Source: Veronia nyctiphanis
Lineage (GTDB): Bacteria > Pseudomonadota > Gammaproteobacteria > Enterobacterales > Vibrionaceae
Reading direction: 5' to 3'
Assembly: GCF_004116385.1 (NCBI RefSeq)
Contig: NZ_PEIB01000002.1
Location: 186,001 to 250,000 of the forward strand
Length of the DNA stretch: 64,000 nt
Of the stretch, positions 7,499 through 15,241 are shown piece by piece. A model generated the notes under the pieces. That model worked only from the letters and a program-made list of their open reading frames with translations. It had not been told where the DNA came from and did no database searches. Each line of letters begins with the position of its first letter. Within the stretch, counting starts at the first letter, position 1. The translations under genes were made by a program, and so were the position numbers.

Positions 7499-9067
7499 AT
7501 GCCATTTATTATTGCCAGTGATGTGAGTATTCAGTTTGCTGATGGCTATCAGGTTTTCCCCTCGTTATCGTTCTCAATCGACGCCCGTTATTCAGGCCTT
7601 GTCGGGAGGAATGGTAGTGGCAAATCTATTCTCGGTAAATTGATTGCGGGCACAATCAAGCCAACAACTGGCCATGTTGTTCGGCCTAAAAAGGTTGGAT
7701 ATTGGGGGCAATTTGAAGTTTTGGATCAAACACAGACAATTGCACAATACCTTGGCGTTGACACTAAGTTAGATGCTTTACGGCGCGTTGAACAGGGAAG
7801 TTGTGACTTGGTTGATTTTGACATTATCGCTGATGACTGGGGCATCGAAGAGACAATCAACGAACTACTGGTTTCGTTACGACTAACGTCCACTTCATTA
7901 AAGCAAACCGTAACCTCTTTGAGCGGCGGGCAGCAAACGGTTTTAGGTCTTTGGCGGTTGTTTCAGTCAGATCATGATTTGTTAATTTTGGATGAACCCT
8001 CGAACCATCTCGATCAACAAGCAAAAGCATGGCTGTTGGCTCAAATAGCCCGGTTCGATAACAAGATTCTTTTGATCAGTCATGACAGGACGTTACTCAA
8101 CCAGTGTGACACCATTTACCATCTCGACAACCTTGGTATTAGCCAGTATCGAGGAAATTACGCGGCCTATGAAGAGAATAGAAGGCGCGAAACAGAAGCT
8201 CTTTGTCGTAGACGCGAGGATGCTGCAAAAGCGTGTAGAAAAGCGAAAAAAAAGATTCAGGAAAACGTCGAAAAGGCGCAACGACGAGAGAAAACTGGCC
8301 TGAAACAGCGGAAAAACAGCTCTCATGGTAAATCGTTGCTAGATACGATGAAAAATAGCGCGCAAAGCTCAAGAGGGGCGCAAAAAGAGAGGGATCTCGC
8401 TCGGTTAGAAGATGCTAAGACAGCTAAACAGGCGTTGGATTCGAGAGTCGCCAGCGCTACGCCTCAGCAACTCGTATTCGACAACACTCAGGCCAGAAAA
8501 GGTCGAATACTTGATGTTATCAGCGTGAGATTACCCTTTGGAACAAAGCAAAGCGTGACAATGTCACTTAATGTGGGTGAGAAAGTGTATATTTCAGGTG
8601 AAAATGGAAGCGGTAAATCGACGCTATTAAAGACTATTTCGGGTGTGATCGAGGAGCTAGCGGGCGAAATCAACAACAAACTTGATTGCATATACCTTGA
8701 TCAGCACTTTAGCCTGTTGGATTCAGATCTAGATATGGCCGATAACTTAACGAGATTGTGTCCGCATTTCACCCTAGCTGATTCGCGTAACTTGTTGGCA
8801 TCTATTGGTTTTCGGGGCGATACGGTTTTTAAGAAAGTATCTTACTTGAGTGGTGGCGAGAGAATGAAACTTTGCATTTTAGCGGTCAGTCATCAACAGA
8901 ATTCACCACTGCTTCTTCTTGACGAGCCGGATAACCATCTGGATTTAGATTCAAAAATTATGTTGGCTGAAGCGATTTCTTCTTATTCAGGCAGCGTATT
9001 GTTAGTCAGTCATGATCAACATTTTGTTGAGCAGAGTGGTATCTGGCGCAAGTATAAAATGGTGTAA
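7499..9067 (+). CDS. ABC-F family ATPase, possible ribosome protection protein
   Basis: This soluble protein has two ABC domains and no membrane segments, the ABC-F layout; members act on the ribosome. Domain 1 has Walker A GRNGSGKS (residues 36-43), signature LSGGQQ and Walker B LLILDEPSNHLD. Domain 2 has GENGSGKST, LSGGERMKL and LLLLDEPDNHLD. A lysine/arginine-rich linker of about 100 residues (from roughly residue 220) separates them, where ABC-F proteins carry the element that reaches the peptidyl-transferase centre. It has 522 residues. I cannot match it to one of the four housekeeping E. coli members, and its structured leader favours an antibiotic-responsive role; both points are inference. 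Confidence 0.85.
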   Translation: MPFIIASDVSIQFADGYQVFPSLSFSIDARYSGLVGRNGSGKSILGKLIAGTIKPTTGHVVRPKKVGYWGQFEVLDQTQTIAQYLGVDTKLDALRRVEQGSCDLVDFDIIADDWGIEETINELLVSLRLTSTSLKQTVTSLSGGQQTVLGLWRLFQSDHDLLILDEPSNHLDQQAKAWLLAQIARFDNKILLISHDRTLLNQCDTIYHLDNLGISQYRGNYAAYEENRRRETEALCRRREDAAKACRKAKKKIQENVEKAQRREKTGLKQRKNSSHGKSLLDTMKNSAQSSRGAQKERDLARLEDAKTAKQALDSRVASATPQQLVFDNTQARKGRILDVISVRLPFGTKQSVTMSLNVGEKVYISGENGSGKSTLLKTISGVIEELAGEINNKLDCIYLDQHFSLLDSDLDMADNLTRLCPHFTLADSRNLLASIGFRGDTVFKKVSYLSGGERMKLCILAVSHQQNSPLLLLDEPDNHLDLDSKIMLAEAISSYSGSVLLVSHDQHFVEQSGIWRKYKMV

Positions 9068-9076
9068 CAAAAAAGA

Positions 9077-9096
9077 GCGGCTCAGCCGCACTTTTC
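9077..9096. terminator. terminator between ABC-F gene and hutD
   Basis: GCGGC (9077-9081), TCA, GCCGC (9085-9089) is followed by ACTTTT and preceded by AAAAAAGA. It can serve both convergent genes. Confidence 0.65.
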
Positions 9097-9105
9097 CTGT
9101 TGTCA

Positions 9106-9870
9106 CTATCCCATGATAACAGGGTGTCCTCTTTCAGGGTGAGTAAAAACATCAACGGGCCAGCGATACACACGGTTAATGATTTCTTTGGTTATCACTT
9201 GTTTCGGCGAGCCGTCGGCCATAATAAACCCGCTATTTAGTATCATGATACGATCGGCATATTGTGCAGCAAGATTGAGGTCGTGAATAACCGCAATGAC
9301 TGAGGCGCCTTCTTCAGCCATATTTTTCGCAAGTTTCAATGTGTTATGTTGATGACTTAGGTCGAGTGCGGCGGTTGGTTCATCAAGCAATAAAACCGTT
9401 CCATGTCGAGCGCGCGAAATTTGGGTAAGTACCCTGGCGAGGTGTACACGTTGTTTCTCACCACCAGAAAGCGTGGGGTAGAGCCTGTTAGCCAATGCGT
9501 AAACTTCTGTTTTTCGCATTTGCTCATCGGCGATCGCGCTCAGTTCTTTTTGGCTCACCGCTAAAGATAAACCTCCCATTTCGACGACCTCTCTGACATT
9601 AAACGCGAACGAAAGATCACTGGATTGAGGTAAGACGCCCATAAACGAAGCACGCTCAGGCCCCGACCAATCTTTAATATCTTTATCGTGAAGGGTGATG
9701 TCGCCTTTAGACTCTAACTCCTGTGTGATGAGCTTTAATAAGCTACTTTTACCTGTGCCGTTTGGACCGAGGATAATAGTCAGCTCACCCTTGCGAAAAC
9801 GAGCGGTCACGTTTCTCAGTATCTCTTTATCGCCGAGTTTTAGTGAGACATCTTTGATTGAAATAGCCAT
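9106..9870 (-). CDS. hutD: heme ABC transporter ATP-binding protein
   Basis: HutD (HmuV type) is the ATPase that drives heme from the periplasm to the cytoplasm with HutB and HutC. The 254-residue protein has Walker A GPNGTGKSS (about residues 35-43), signature LSGGEKQRVHLARVL, Walker B VLLLDEPTAALD and the switch histidine in AVIHDLNLAAQYADR. It is the last gene of tonB-exbB-exbD-hutBCD. Its ATG overlaps the corrected hutC stop as TAATG. Unlike hutC and hutB it is intact in this sequence. Confidence 0.92.
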   Translation of the reverse strand: MAISIKDVSLKLGDKEILRNVTARFRKGELTIILGPNGTGKSSLLKLITQELESKGDITLHDKDIKDWSGPERASFMGVLPQSSDLSFAFNVREVVEMGGLSLAVSQKELSAIADEQMRKTEVYALANRLYPTLSGGEKQRVHLARVLTQISRARHGTVLLLDEPTAALDLSHQHNTLKLAKNMAEEGASVIAVIHDLNLAAQYADRIMILNSGFIMADGSPKQVITKEIINRVYRWPVDVFTHPERGHPVIMG

Positions 9871-10913
9871 TAGCTCAGTCGACCTCGTTGTTTAATCAAC
9901 AGTACGATGAAAAATGGTGCACCAAGGATCGCAGTTACAATTCCTACAGGCATATCCATCGGCGTAGCACTGTACGGGCAATCATATCTGCGACTAAAAG
10001 TAGAAGAGCGCCAAGCATCATCGAGACGGGTAAAAGACTTTTATGATCAGGTCCTGTCAGCATTCTGCCAAGTGCGGCACAATCAGACCAACAAAACCAA
10101 TCATCCCAACTAGTGACACTGTCACTCCAACGCCAACCGCTGTAAGAATAATCAGAGTGCGTTTCAGAGTCTGAATGTTTACGCCAAGGTGCCTCGCCTC
10201 AGCTTCACCAAGGAGGAGGGCATTAAGCTTTGAGGCGTCTTTGACAAAACAAAGATACAAGATTACGAGTGTTGAAAAGGCCAGCACGATACCAGGCCAG
10301 CTTGCTCCCGTGAGTGCGCCCATCATCCACAATGATATATCTCTTAACGCCTGATCGTTGGCGAAATAGTTTAATAAACCAATACCAGCCCCCGCTAATG
10401 CCGAGACAGCAACGCCAGCGAGCAGCATGACAGTCACTGATGTTCCTGATGGACCAGAGCCAAGTTTGTAGATCAAAAGGGTAGTGACCGCACCACCAAT
10501 AAACGCAAAAACTGGAACGGTGCCGAATTTAAGCAGCATGGCACTTTCTGCCGCAAGGCTGCCAAACATAATGATGGCGAAAGCGCCCCCAGCGATGCGC
10601 CAGACGAAACACCAATAATACCAGGGTCGGCAAGAGGGTTTCGAAAAAGCCCCTGCATCACGGTACCGCAAAGAGCCAGAATAGCTCCGACGGCTAAAGC
10701 CATTAGCGTTCTCGGTAAACGAACTTGTTGAATAATGACTTCAACATGAGGGGGGATGGCACCATCGATAGGTAACAAAGCTCTCAAGCTATCGCCAAAT
10801 GAGATATCCATCGGCCCGAGAGTGACGGAACTGACTGTTGCGATATAGAGCATCGCTGCTGATACGAGCAGCAACCACTTTACGGGAAGGCGTCTAGCCT
10901 GAGGCGTATTCAT
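9870..10913 (-). pseudogene. hutC: heme ABC transporter permease, split by three frameshifts
   Basis: Pieced together, this is a FecCD-type permease of about 348 residues. It starts [15 protein letters not shown], contains [21 protein letters not shown] and [20 protein letters not shown], and ends FFIVLLIKQRGRLS with TAATG coupling to hutD. Three breaks lie near 10584 (in [12 protein letters not shown]), 10065 (in IVPHLA-RMLTGPDH) and 9967 (in ARTV-TPMDMPVG). Each needs one extra base to restore the frame. No in-frame nonsense substitution is visible and conserved residues flank every break, so sequence error is at least as likely as gene decay. The ATG overlaps the hutB stop. Confidence 0.85.
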
Positions 10914-11781
10914 TACTCTAACCTGTCTGCGTTGGTACGGAACATTTTGTTCATGGCATAAGCCAAATTCAGACTTTCTATACCAAAACCACCAAGAATG
11001 GCTTCAGTTGCGCTGCCATAATTCTTCCATTCATGCCTGCTGATGTTGCTCTCAGCAGCGGGTAAGCGTTCAGAACGGCTTCGGCACTGCTCAGTTTTTT
11101 CCAGTTTCTCTCTGAAATCAGAATGAAATCCGGGTTCATGTCGGCAATGGCTTCATAAGACAGTGGTTTGTAAGAATTCATGCTGGATGCTGCTGGATTT
11201 TTGCCCCCTGCAAGCTCTATGACGGTATTGATGGTGGTCTCACCGCCAGCAACGGTTGCGGGGCGATCGCCGGACATCATCATGAAAAGCACATTCGGTT
11301 GCACATCAGGTTTAACATCTGATAAAGCAGCCATGCGAGAAGAAACATCGGCTTTAATTGTTTTGGCTTGCTCTTGAGTGCCAGTTAACTTTGCGAGCGT
11401 GTCAATGCGCAAATTAAAATCTTGCAGTGAATGGCCTTCTGAAAGCGTACTGACTAATACACCACTCGATTTTAGAATATCGAGAGTGCTGTCAGGGCCC
11501 ATCGCATTTGAGCCAATGACATGTGTCGGTGACAATGCTAGTAAGCCTTCTGAGGAGAGTTGTCTATGATAACCCACCTGCGGAACTTCATTGTTTTTCA
11601 CATAAGCACGACTGGTGGAATCGACCGCGACCAGTTTGTCTTGGGCACCCAGCGCATAAATCAACTCAGTAACACCAGAGCCTGCGCTGATAATTCTCAG
11701 TTGTTCAGCTGCGACGGATGTCGACAGAGCACAGCCGAGTAGTGCGATACCCTTAATGAGTGTTGTAGCCTTATTTACCAT
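10913..11781 (-). pseudogene. hutB: periplasmic heme-binding protein, one frameshift near the 3' end
   Basis: HutB binds heme in the periplasm and delivers it to HutCD. The start at 11781 gives the signal peptide ATTLIKGIALLGCALSTSVAA, then EQLRIISAGSGVTELIYALG. It overlaps the last bases of exbD. The fold signatures are PQVGYHRQLSSEGLLALSPTHVIGS and PDVQPNVLFMMM. Near 11013 one base is missing. The reading frame as given ends at PFLVVLV, while the shifted frame continues [22 protein letters not shown] and stops as TAATG at hutC, the expected coupling. I therefore annotate it across the break. Confidence 0.85.
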
Positions 11782-12199
11782 TTTTTGTTTCTTCCATGAC
11801 AATGTTGGTTGCATCAATGTTGTTTTGCTGCAAGAAGGCCAGCACTTTAAGCATGCTTTCCACGCTGGCGTTTTTATCCGGTGAGATAATTATTTTATGT
11901 TCTGGGTGCGTCTTCACACTCTCCCGGACGGCTTGGGTAAATGTTTTCCATTGTTCAATGGAACGGCCATCAAGTGCCCAATAAGGTGCGGCATTGAGAA
12001 TATTGATTGTGATGACATCCTGATTATTCGTGCTCAACACACTTTGCTCATCAGTTGCCGGTATCTCAACATCCATGGTTTTTACCTGCACGCTGGCAGT
12101 TAACATCAGAAAGACCATAACGATGAAGAGGATGTCGAGAAGCGGCGTGAGGTCAACACTGAACATTTCTTTATGATTGTCCTGATACTGCCTTATCAT
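11771..12199 (-). CDS. exbD: TonB-complex protein ExbD
   Basis: ExbD is a bitopic inner-membrane protein that, with ExbB, converts proton-motive force into TonB movement. The 142-residue protein has the short cytoplasmic start, then VDLTPLLDILFIVMVFLMLTASV, where the aspartate in PLLDILF is the essential membrane acid. The periplasmic domain follows (KIIISPDKNASVESMLKVLAFLQ). Its start overlaps exbB by four bases (ATGA) and its end overlaps hutB. The gene is intact. Confidence 0.93.
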   Translation of the reverse strand: MIRQYQDNHKEMFSVDLTPLLDILFIVMVFLMLTASVQVKTMDVEIPATDEQSVLSTNNQDVITINILNAAPYWALDGRSIEQWKTFTQAVRESVKTHPEHKIIISPDKNASVESMLKVLAFLQQNNIDATNIVMEETKNGK

Positions 12200-12894
12200 C
12201 CCACTCCCTCCACAAGTTCTTGGGCGGGAAGGTCAGCGGCACTTACTTCATGTTTATTATTAAGGCTTGACGAAAGCGTTAGATTTACGTGATTCATCAC
12301 CTGCTCAGCTTTGGTCAGGCATCTGTCAGCAGTGAGTTGGAATAACTGAGAAAACGTAATAGCGGGTAGGGCAATTAATAAACCTGCAGCCGTTGTTGAC
12401 ATCGCAAGGCCGAGACCGTCTGCTAGCTCTGCTGGCGTCACTGAACCAGAGCTCTCTCCTATACCCTTAAACATCTCAATCAAACCAAGAACGGTGCCGA
12501 GTAAACCGACCAGTGGGCTGACGACACCAATAACGTTCATTAACCGTAAACCGGACACAAAGCGGACGCGTTGTTCCTGTAGCCATAATGACGCACAGTC
12601 TTCTCGGATTGCTCTCTCGGAAGAAGCGTGCTGAAAAACAATACCAATACTCTTTGCCAGCAGATTTCTCCGAGCACTGAGATCAAGACCAGACGCTTCT
12701 ATGACGTTAATATCGCCCGCTTCTAGTTGTGCCAATTGTTTACCAACATTGATGCCGAAGAAGGGAATGTTTAAAAGAAAGAAAATCGAACGCTCAATGA
12801 ATAACATCAGAAACAGAAAAGAAAGTACGGTAAGTGGCCATGTCATCAAGCCAAGTTGTGTTTTTAGTGAAAGCAGTAGATCGGGGAAAGTCAT
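12196..12894 (-). CDS. exbB: TonB-complex proton channel protein ExbB
   Basis: ExbB forms the membrane pentamer around ExbD. Three membrane segments are visible: near residues 15-35 (LTVLSFLFLMLFI), in the NVIGVVSPLVGLLGTVLGLI region, and in GLAMSTTAAGLLIALPAITF. These are typical of the MotA/TolQ/ExbB family. It is 232 residues and starts 3 bases after the corrected tonB stop, so tonB, exbB and exbD form one message. No frameshift is seen. Confidence 0.93.
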   Translation of the reverse strand: MTFPDLLLSLKTQLGLMTWPLTVLSFLFLMLFIERSIFFLLNIPFFGINVGKQLAQLEAGDINVIEASGLDLSARRNLLAKSIGIVFQHASSERAIREDCASLWLQEQRVRFVSGLRLMNVIGVVSPLVGLLGTVLGLIEMFKGIGESSGSVTPAELADGLGLAMSTTAAGLLIALPAITFSQLFQLTADRCLTKAEQVMNHVNLTLSSSLNNKHEVSAADLPAQELVEGVG

Positions 12895-12896
12895 GA

Positions 12897-13748
12897 TTAA
12901 TCCAATTTAAAACGAACGGGGATATGAACACATGAGCGACAGCAAGTCCGTTTTGCTTCGCTCCTGAAAATTTCCATTTTCCAATTGTTTTGATTGCCGC
13001 TTTATCCAGTACAGAGTGTCCGGATGAGCGTAAAAGCACTTGCTTGAGTTGTTTGCCTTGTTTGTTCAGCCAAACTTCGATGAGTATTTCCCCTTCCAGC
13101 CCACGTTTACGCGCTATGCGTGGGTACTTTATTGGCGTTGGTTTGGCGGCGAACCTAGGCTTATCGAGCAATACTGGCGCACTCGCTGCCATTTGCATGC
13201 TGTCTGACGAGGTTGAGAGTCTCGTTTCTCAGCAGGTTTTACAGTCTGTATTTTCTTTGGTGTCTCTTTACGACTGATTTTTTGTTCAGGTCGTTTAGCG
13301 GCTTTTGGGGCATTAGCGACTTTTTGAACTGGCTTCGTTTTCTTTAAGGGCTTTGGTTCGATTTTTTTCTTGGGGGCCGGTTTTTTCTTAGGTGTTGGCG
13401 TCTTTGCCAGTAATGGCTTTTTCGATTCTTTTGGTTGTTTAGGCGTCGCTTTTGGCGGGTTGGTTTTTTCTACCTTCTTGACTGGCTCAACAGAAGCGAC
13501 TTTTTCATTTAATGTTGCTTTCTCTTTTGTCTCTTCTTTAACTGCTTTTTGAGTCTCTTGCGGTGTTGGACTTTTTTCAGTTTCTGCTTTTGTTGGTTTC
13601 GCTGCTGCAACGAGACGAATGCTCAGGTTTTTACCTGCTTTACTGTCAAAGGAAACTGTCTGCGGTGGCTGTGGGTAGGTAATGAAAACACCACACTAAG
13701 AATCGCGAGGGAGGCGACACCGCAAGCCAGGTATCGTGTATAGCTCAC
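12897..13748 (-). pseudogene. tonB: TonB protein, split by three frameshifts
   Basis: TonB spans the periplasm and energises outer-membrane receptors such as HutA. The GTG at 13748 follows AGGAG with good spacing. The N-terminal anchor reads RYLACGVASLAILSVVFSL. A long Lys/Pro-rich region follows (for example TPKKKPAPKKKIEPKPLKK), then the C-terminal domain AAKPTPIKYPRIARKRGLEGEILIEVWL to WKFSGAKQNGLAVAH and, in the shifted frame, VHIPVRFKLD. The breaks are near 13677, 13205 and 12933, and each is one missing base. If real, they abolish heme uptake through this system; otherwise they are sequence errors. Confidence 0.85.
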
Positions 13749-13800
13749 TTTATCTCCTGAATGATTTTTAAAACTCACTCATTATGCACTGAATGCAAAT

Positions 13801-13819
13801 AATATCAATTATCATTTAC
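13801..13819. promoter_or_regulatory. probable Fur box upstream of tonB
   Basis: The reverse strand here reads GTAAATGATAATTGATATT, which matches the 19-base Fur consensus GATAATGATAATCATTATC at 13 positions by my count, including an unbroken AATGATAAT. It lies about 55 bases before the tonB start in the gap shared with hutX, the expected place for iron control of both heme operons. Confidence 0.6.
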
Positions 13820-14034
13820 ATTAATATTTTTGAAGTTTAGTATAGAAATCGATCAATAGGTGATCTTGTCCGTATATATTTAAAGTGACATGCTCCGCGT
13901 AACAGCGTTTAGTGTGCTATACGATCATCCGCTCCGTTGAGTCGGTGTTCGCTACCCTAAATACTCAGAAAATTAGAATTGATATAAAAGCTAATTTCAC
14001 CTCAAAAGGTGGGAATGGCGATTAGGAGAGAAAC

Positions 14035-14559
14035 ATGCATGCAGTTGATGTTGCACTGCAAACACGTCAAGAAGTGGCTGACTATCTCAGTAAAGATGCA
14101 GATACGCCTGTTTCTATGATGGCCGAAAGCCTTGGTAGATCTGAAGGCCAAGTCACGCTGGCACTGCCCGATGATATGGTAAAGACAGTTGATGGGAATC
14201 ATGCTCAGTATGTACTCGAAGCTTTGCCCGAGTGGGGAAAGGTAACAACGATTGTTCACTCCTTCGGTTCGATTTTTGAGGCAAAGGCGACGTTTCCCAA
14301 AGGCAAGGTTGCTCACGGCTTTTACAACCTCATGGGAAAAGACGGTGAATTACATGGACATTTGCGTCTTGAAAACGTTCAGCATGTTTGTTTTGTAAGT
14401 AAGCCTTTCAGGGGGATGGAAAGTCACTACATTGCCTTTTTCACTGAAGGACTAGAGTGTGTTTTCAAAATCTACCTTGGCAGAGACAAAAAGAGGCAGC
14501 TGCTTGAGGGACAGGTTGAAAAGTTTTACGCGCTAAAAAAGGAGTTAACCAATGAGTGA
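14035..14559 (+). CDS. hutX: cytosolic heme-carrier protein HutX
   Basis: HutX binds imported heme in the cytoplasm and passes it to HutZ. The 174-residue protein begins with a predicted small helical domain (VALQTRQEVADYLSKDADTPVSMMAESLGRSEGQV). It continues with the family core TTIVHSFGSIFEAKATFPKGKVAHGFYNLMGKDGELHGHL and ends with KIYLGRDKKRQLLEGQV. The ATG is preceded by AGGAGAG. It overlaps hutZ by eight bases. The usual third partner, hutW, is not between tonB and hutX here. Confidence 0.9.
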   Translation: MHAVDVALQTRQEVADYLSKDADTPVSMMAESLGRSEGQVTLALPDDMVKTVDGNHAQYVLEALPEWGKVTTIVHSFGSIFEAKATFPKGKVAHGFYNLMGKDGELHGHLRLENVQHVCFVSKPFRGMESHYIAFFTEGLECVFKIYLGRDKKRQLLEGQVEKFYALKKELTNE

Positions 14560-15103
14560 TCAAGAGAAGGATAAATACCAACAACAAAAAGCTGAACGTT
14601 TGCAAAATCGTCTTGGACCAGAAATTCAAGAGTTTCGAGACAGCAGAAAGACACTTCAGCTCGGTACCGTAGACACAGATGGTAAACCTCATACCAGCTA
14701 TGCGCCCTTCGCATTCTCGAAAAGCGGTTATTACATTCTTGTTAGCGACCTTGCCCAACATGGGCTCAATCTAAAAGTTAGCCAAGAAGTCTCGATCATG
14801 ATGATCGAAGATGAAGCGGACGCAAAATCTATCTTCGCGCGCAAGCGTTTGTCCTTTGACACTCTGGCTGAGCCAATTCATCGTGACAGTACTCACTTTG
14901 CTGAGGGAATCGAGGTAATGGCAAGCAGACTAGGCGAGATGATCACTAATCTAAGCCAGCTGAAAGACTTCAATCTTTACCGCTTAAATCCTATGGAAGG
15001 GCGCTATGTGAAAGGCTTTGGTCAAGCTTACAACGTAACTGGCGAAGATTTGCTCTCGGCAATTCACCTCACTGATGGCCACGGCCACGCAAAGCAAGCA
15101 TAG
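14552..15103 (+). CDS. hutZ: heme-degrading protein HutZ
   Basis: HutZ has the split-barrel flavin-reductase fold and breaks down heme to release iron. The 183-residue product carries FRDSRKTLQLGTVDTDGKPHTSYAPFAF, IFARKRLSFD and KDFNLYRLNPMEGRYVKGFGQAY. The histidine-rich tail DGHGHAKQA includes a position reported as heme-binding in HutZ proteins. It is translationally coupled to hutX. A perfect hairpin follows the stop. Confidence 0.92.
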   Translation: MSDQEKDKYQQQKAERLQNRLGPEIQEFRDSRKTLQLGTVDTDGKPHTSYAPFAFSKSGYYILVSDLAQHGLNLKVSQEVSIMMIEDEADAKSIFARKRLSFDTLAEPIHRDSTHFAEGIEVMASRLGEMITNLSQLKDFNLYRLNPMEGRYVKGFGQAYNVTGEDLLSAIHLTDGHGHAKQA

Positions 15104-15121
15104 CAAAAAACTATATACCCT

Positions 15122-15145
15122 CGAGCCTGAACTAACTCAGGCTCG
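15122..15145 (+). terminator. hairpin after hutZ
   Basis: CGAGCCTGA (15122-15130), loop ACTAAC, TCAGGCTCG (15137-15145) is a perfect nine-pair stem. Only TTAACC follows, so it may attenuate or stabilise more than terminate fully, allowing some read-through into hutA. Confidence 0.6.
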
Positions 15146-15241
15146 TTAACCCTCATAAAATCCTTTTCAGTGATTATCACATTTTATTGGTGTGAGGGTT
15201 TTCTACGCCTTAAGCTTTTTAATGATGGAGTTATCAATAGC

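Noticed and set aside
10057-11013. Programmed frameshifting as the explanation for the split hutB and hutC.
   Set aside because: The break sites share no slippery sequence and there are several per gene; one missing base at each site is simpler.
12990-13743. Forward-strand open frames opposite tonB, including glycine/phenylalanine-rich ones.
   Set aside because: They are the complement of the Lys/Pro-rich TonB linker and have no ribosome binding sites or homology.
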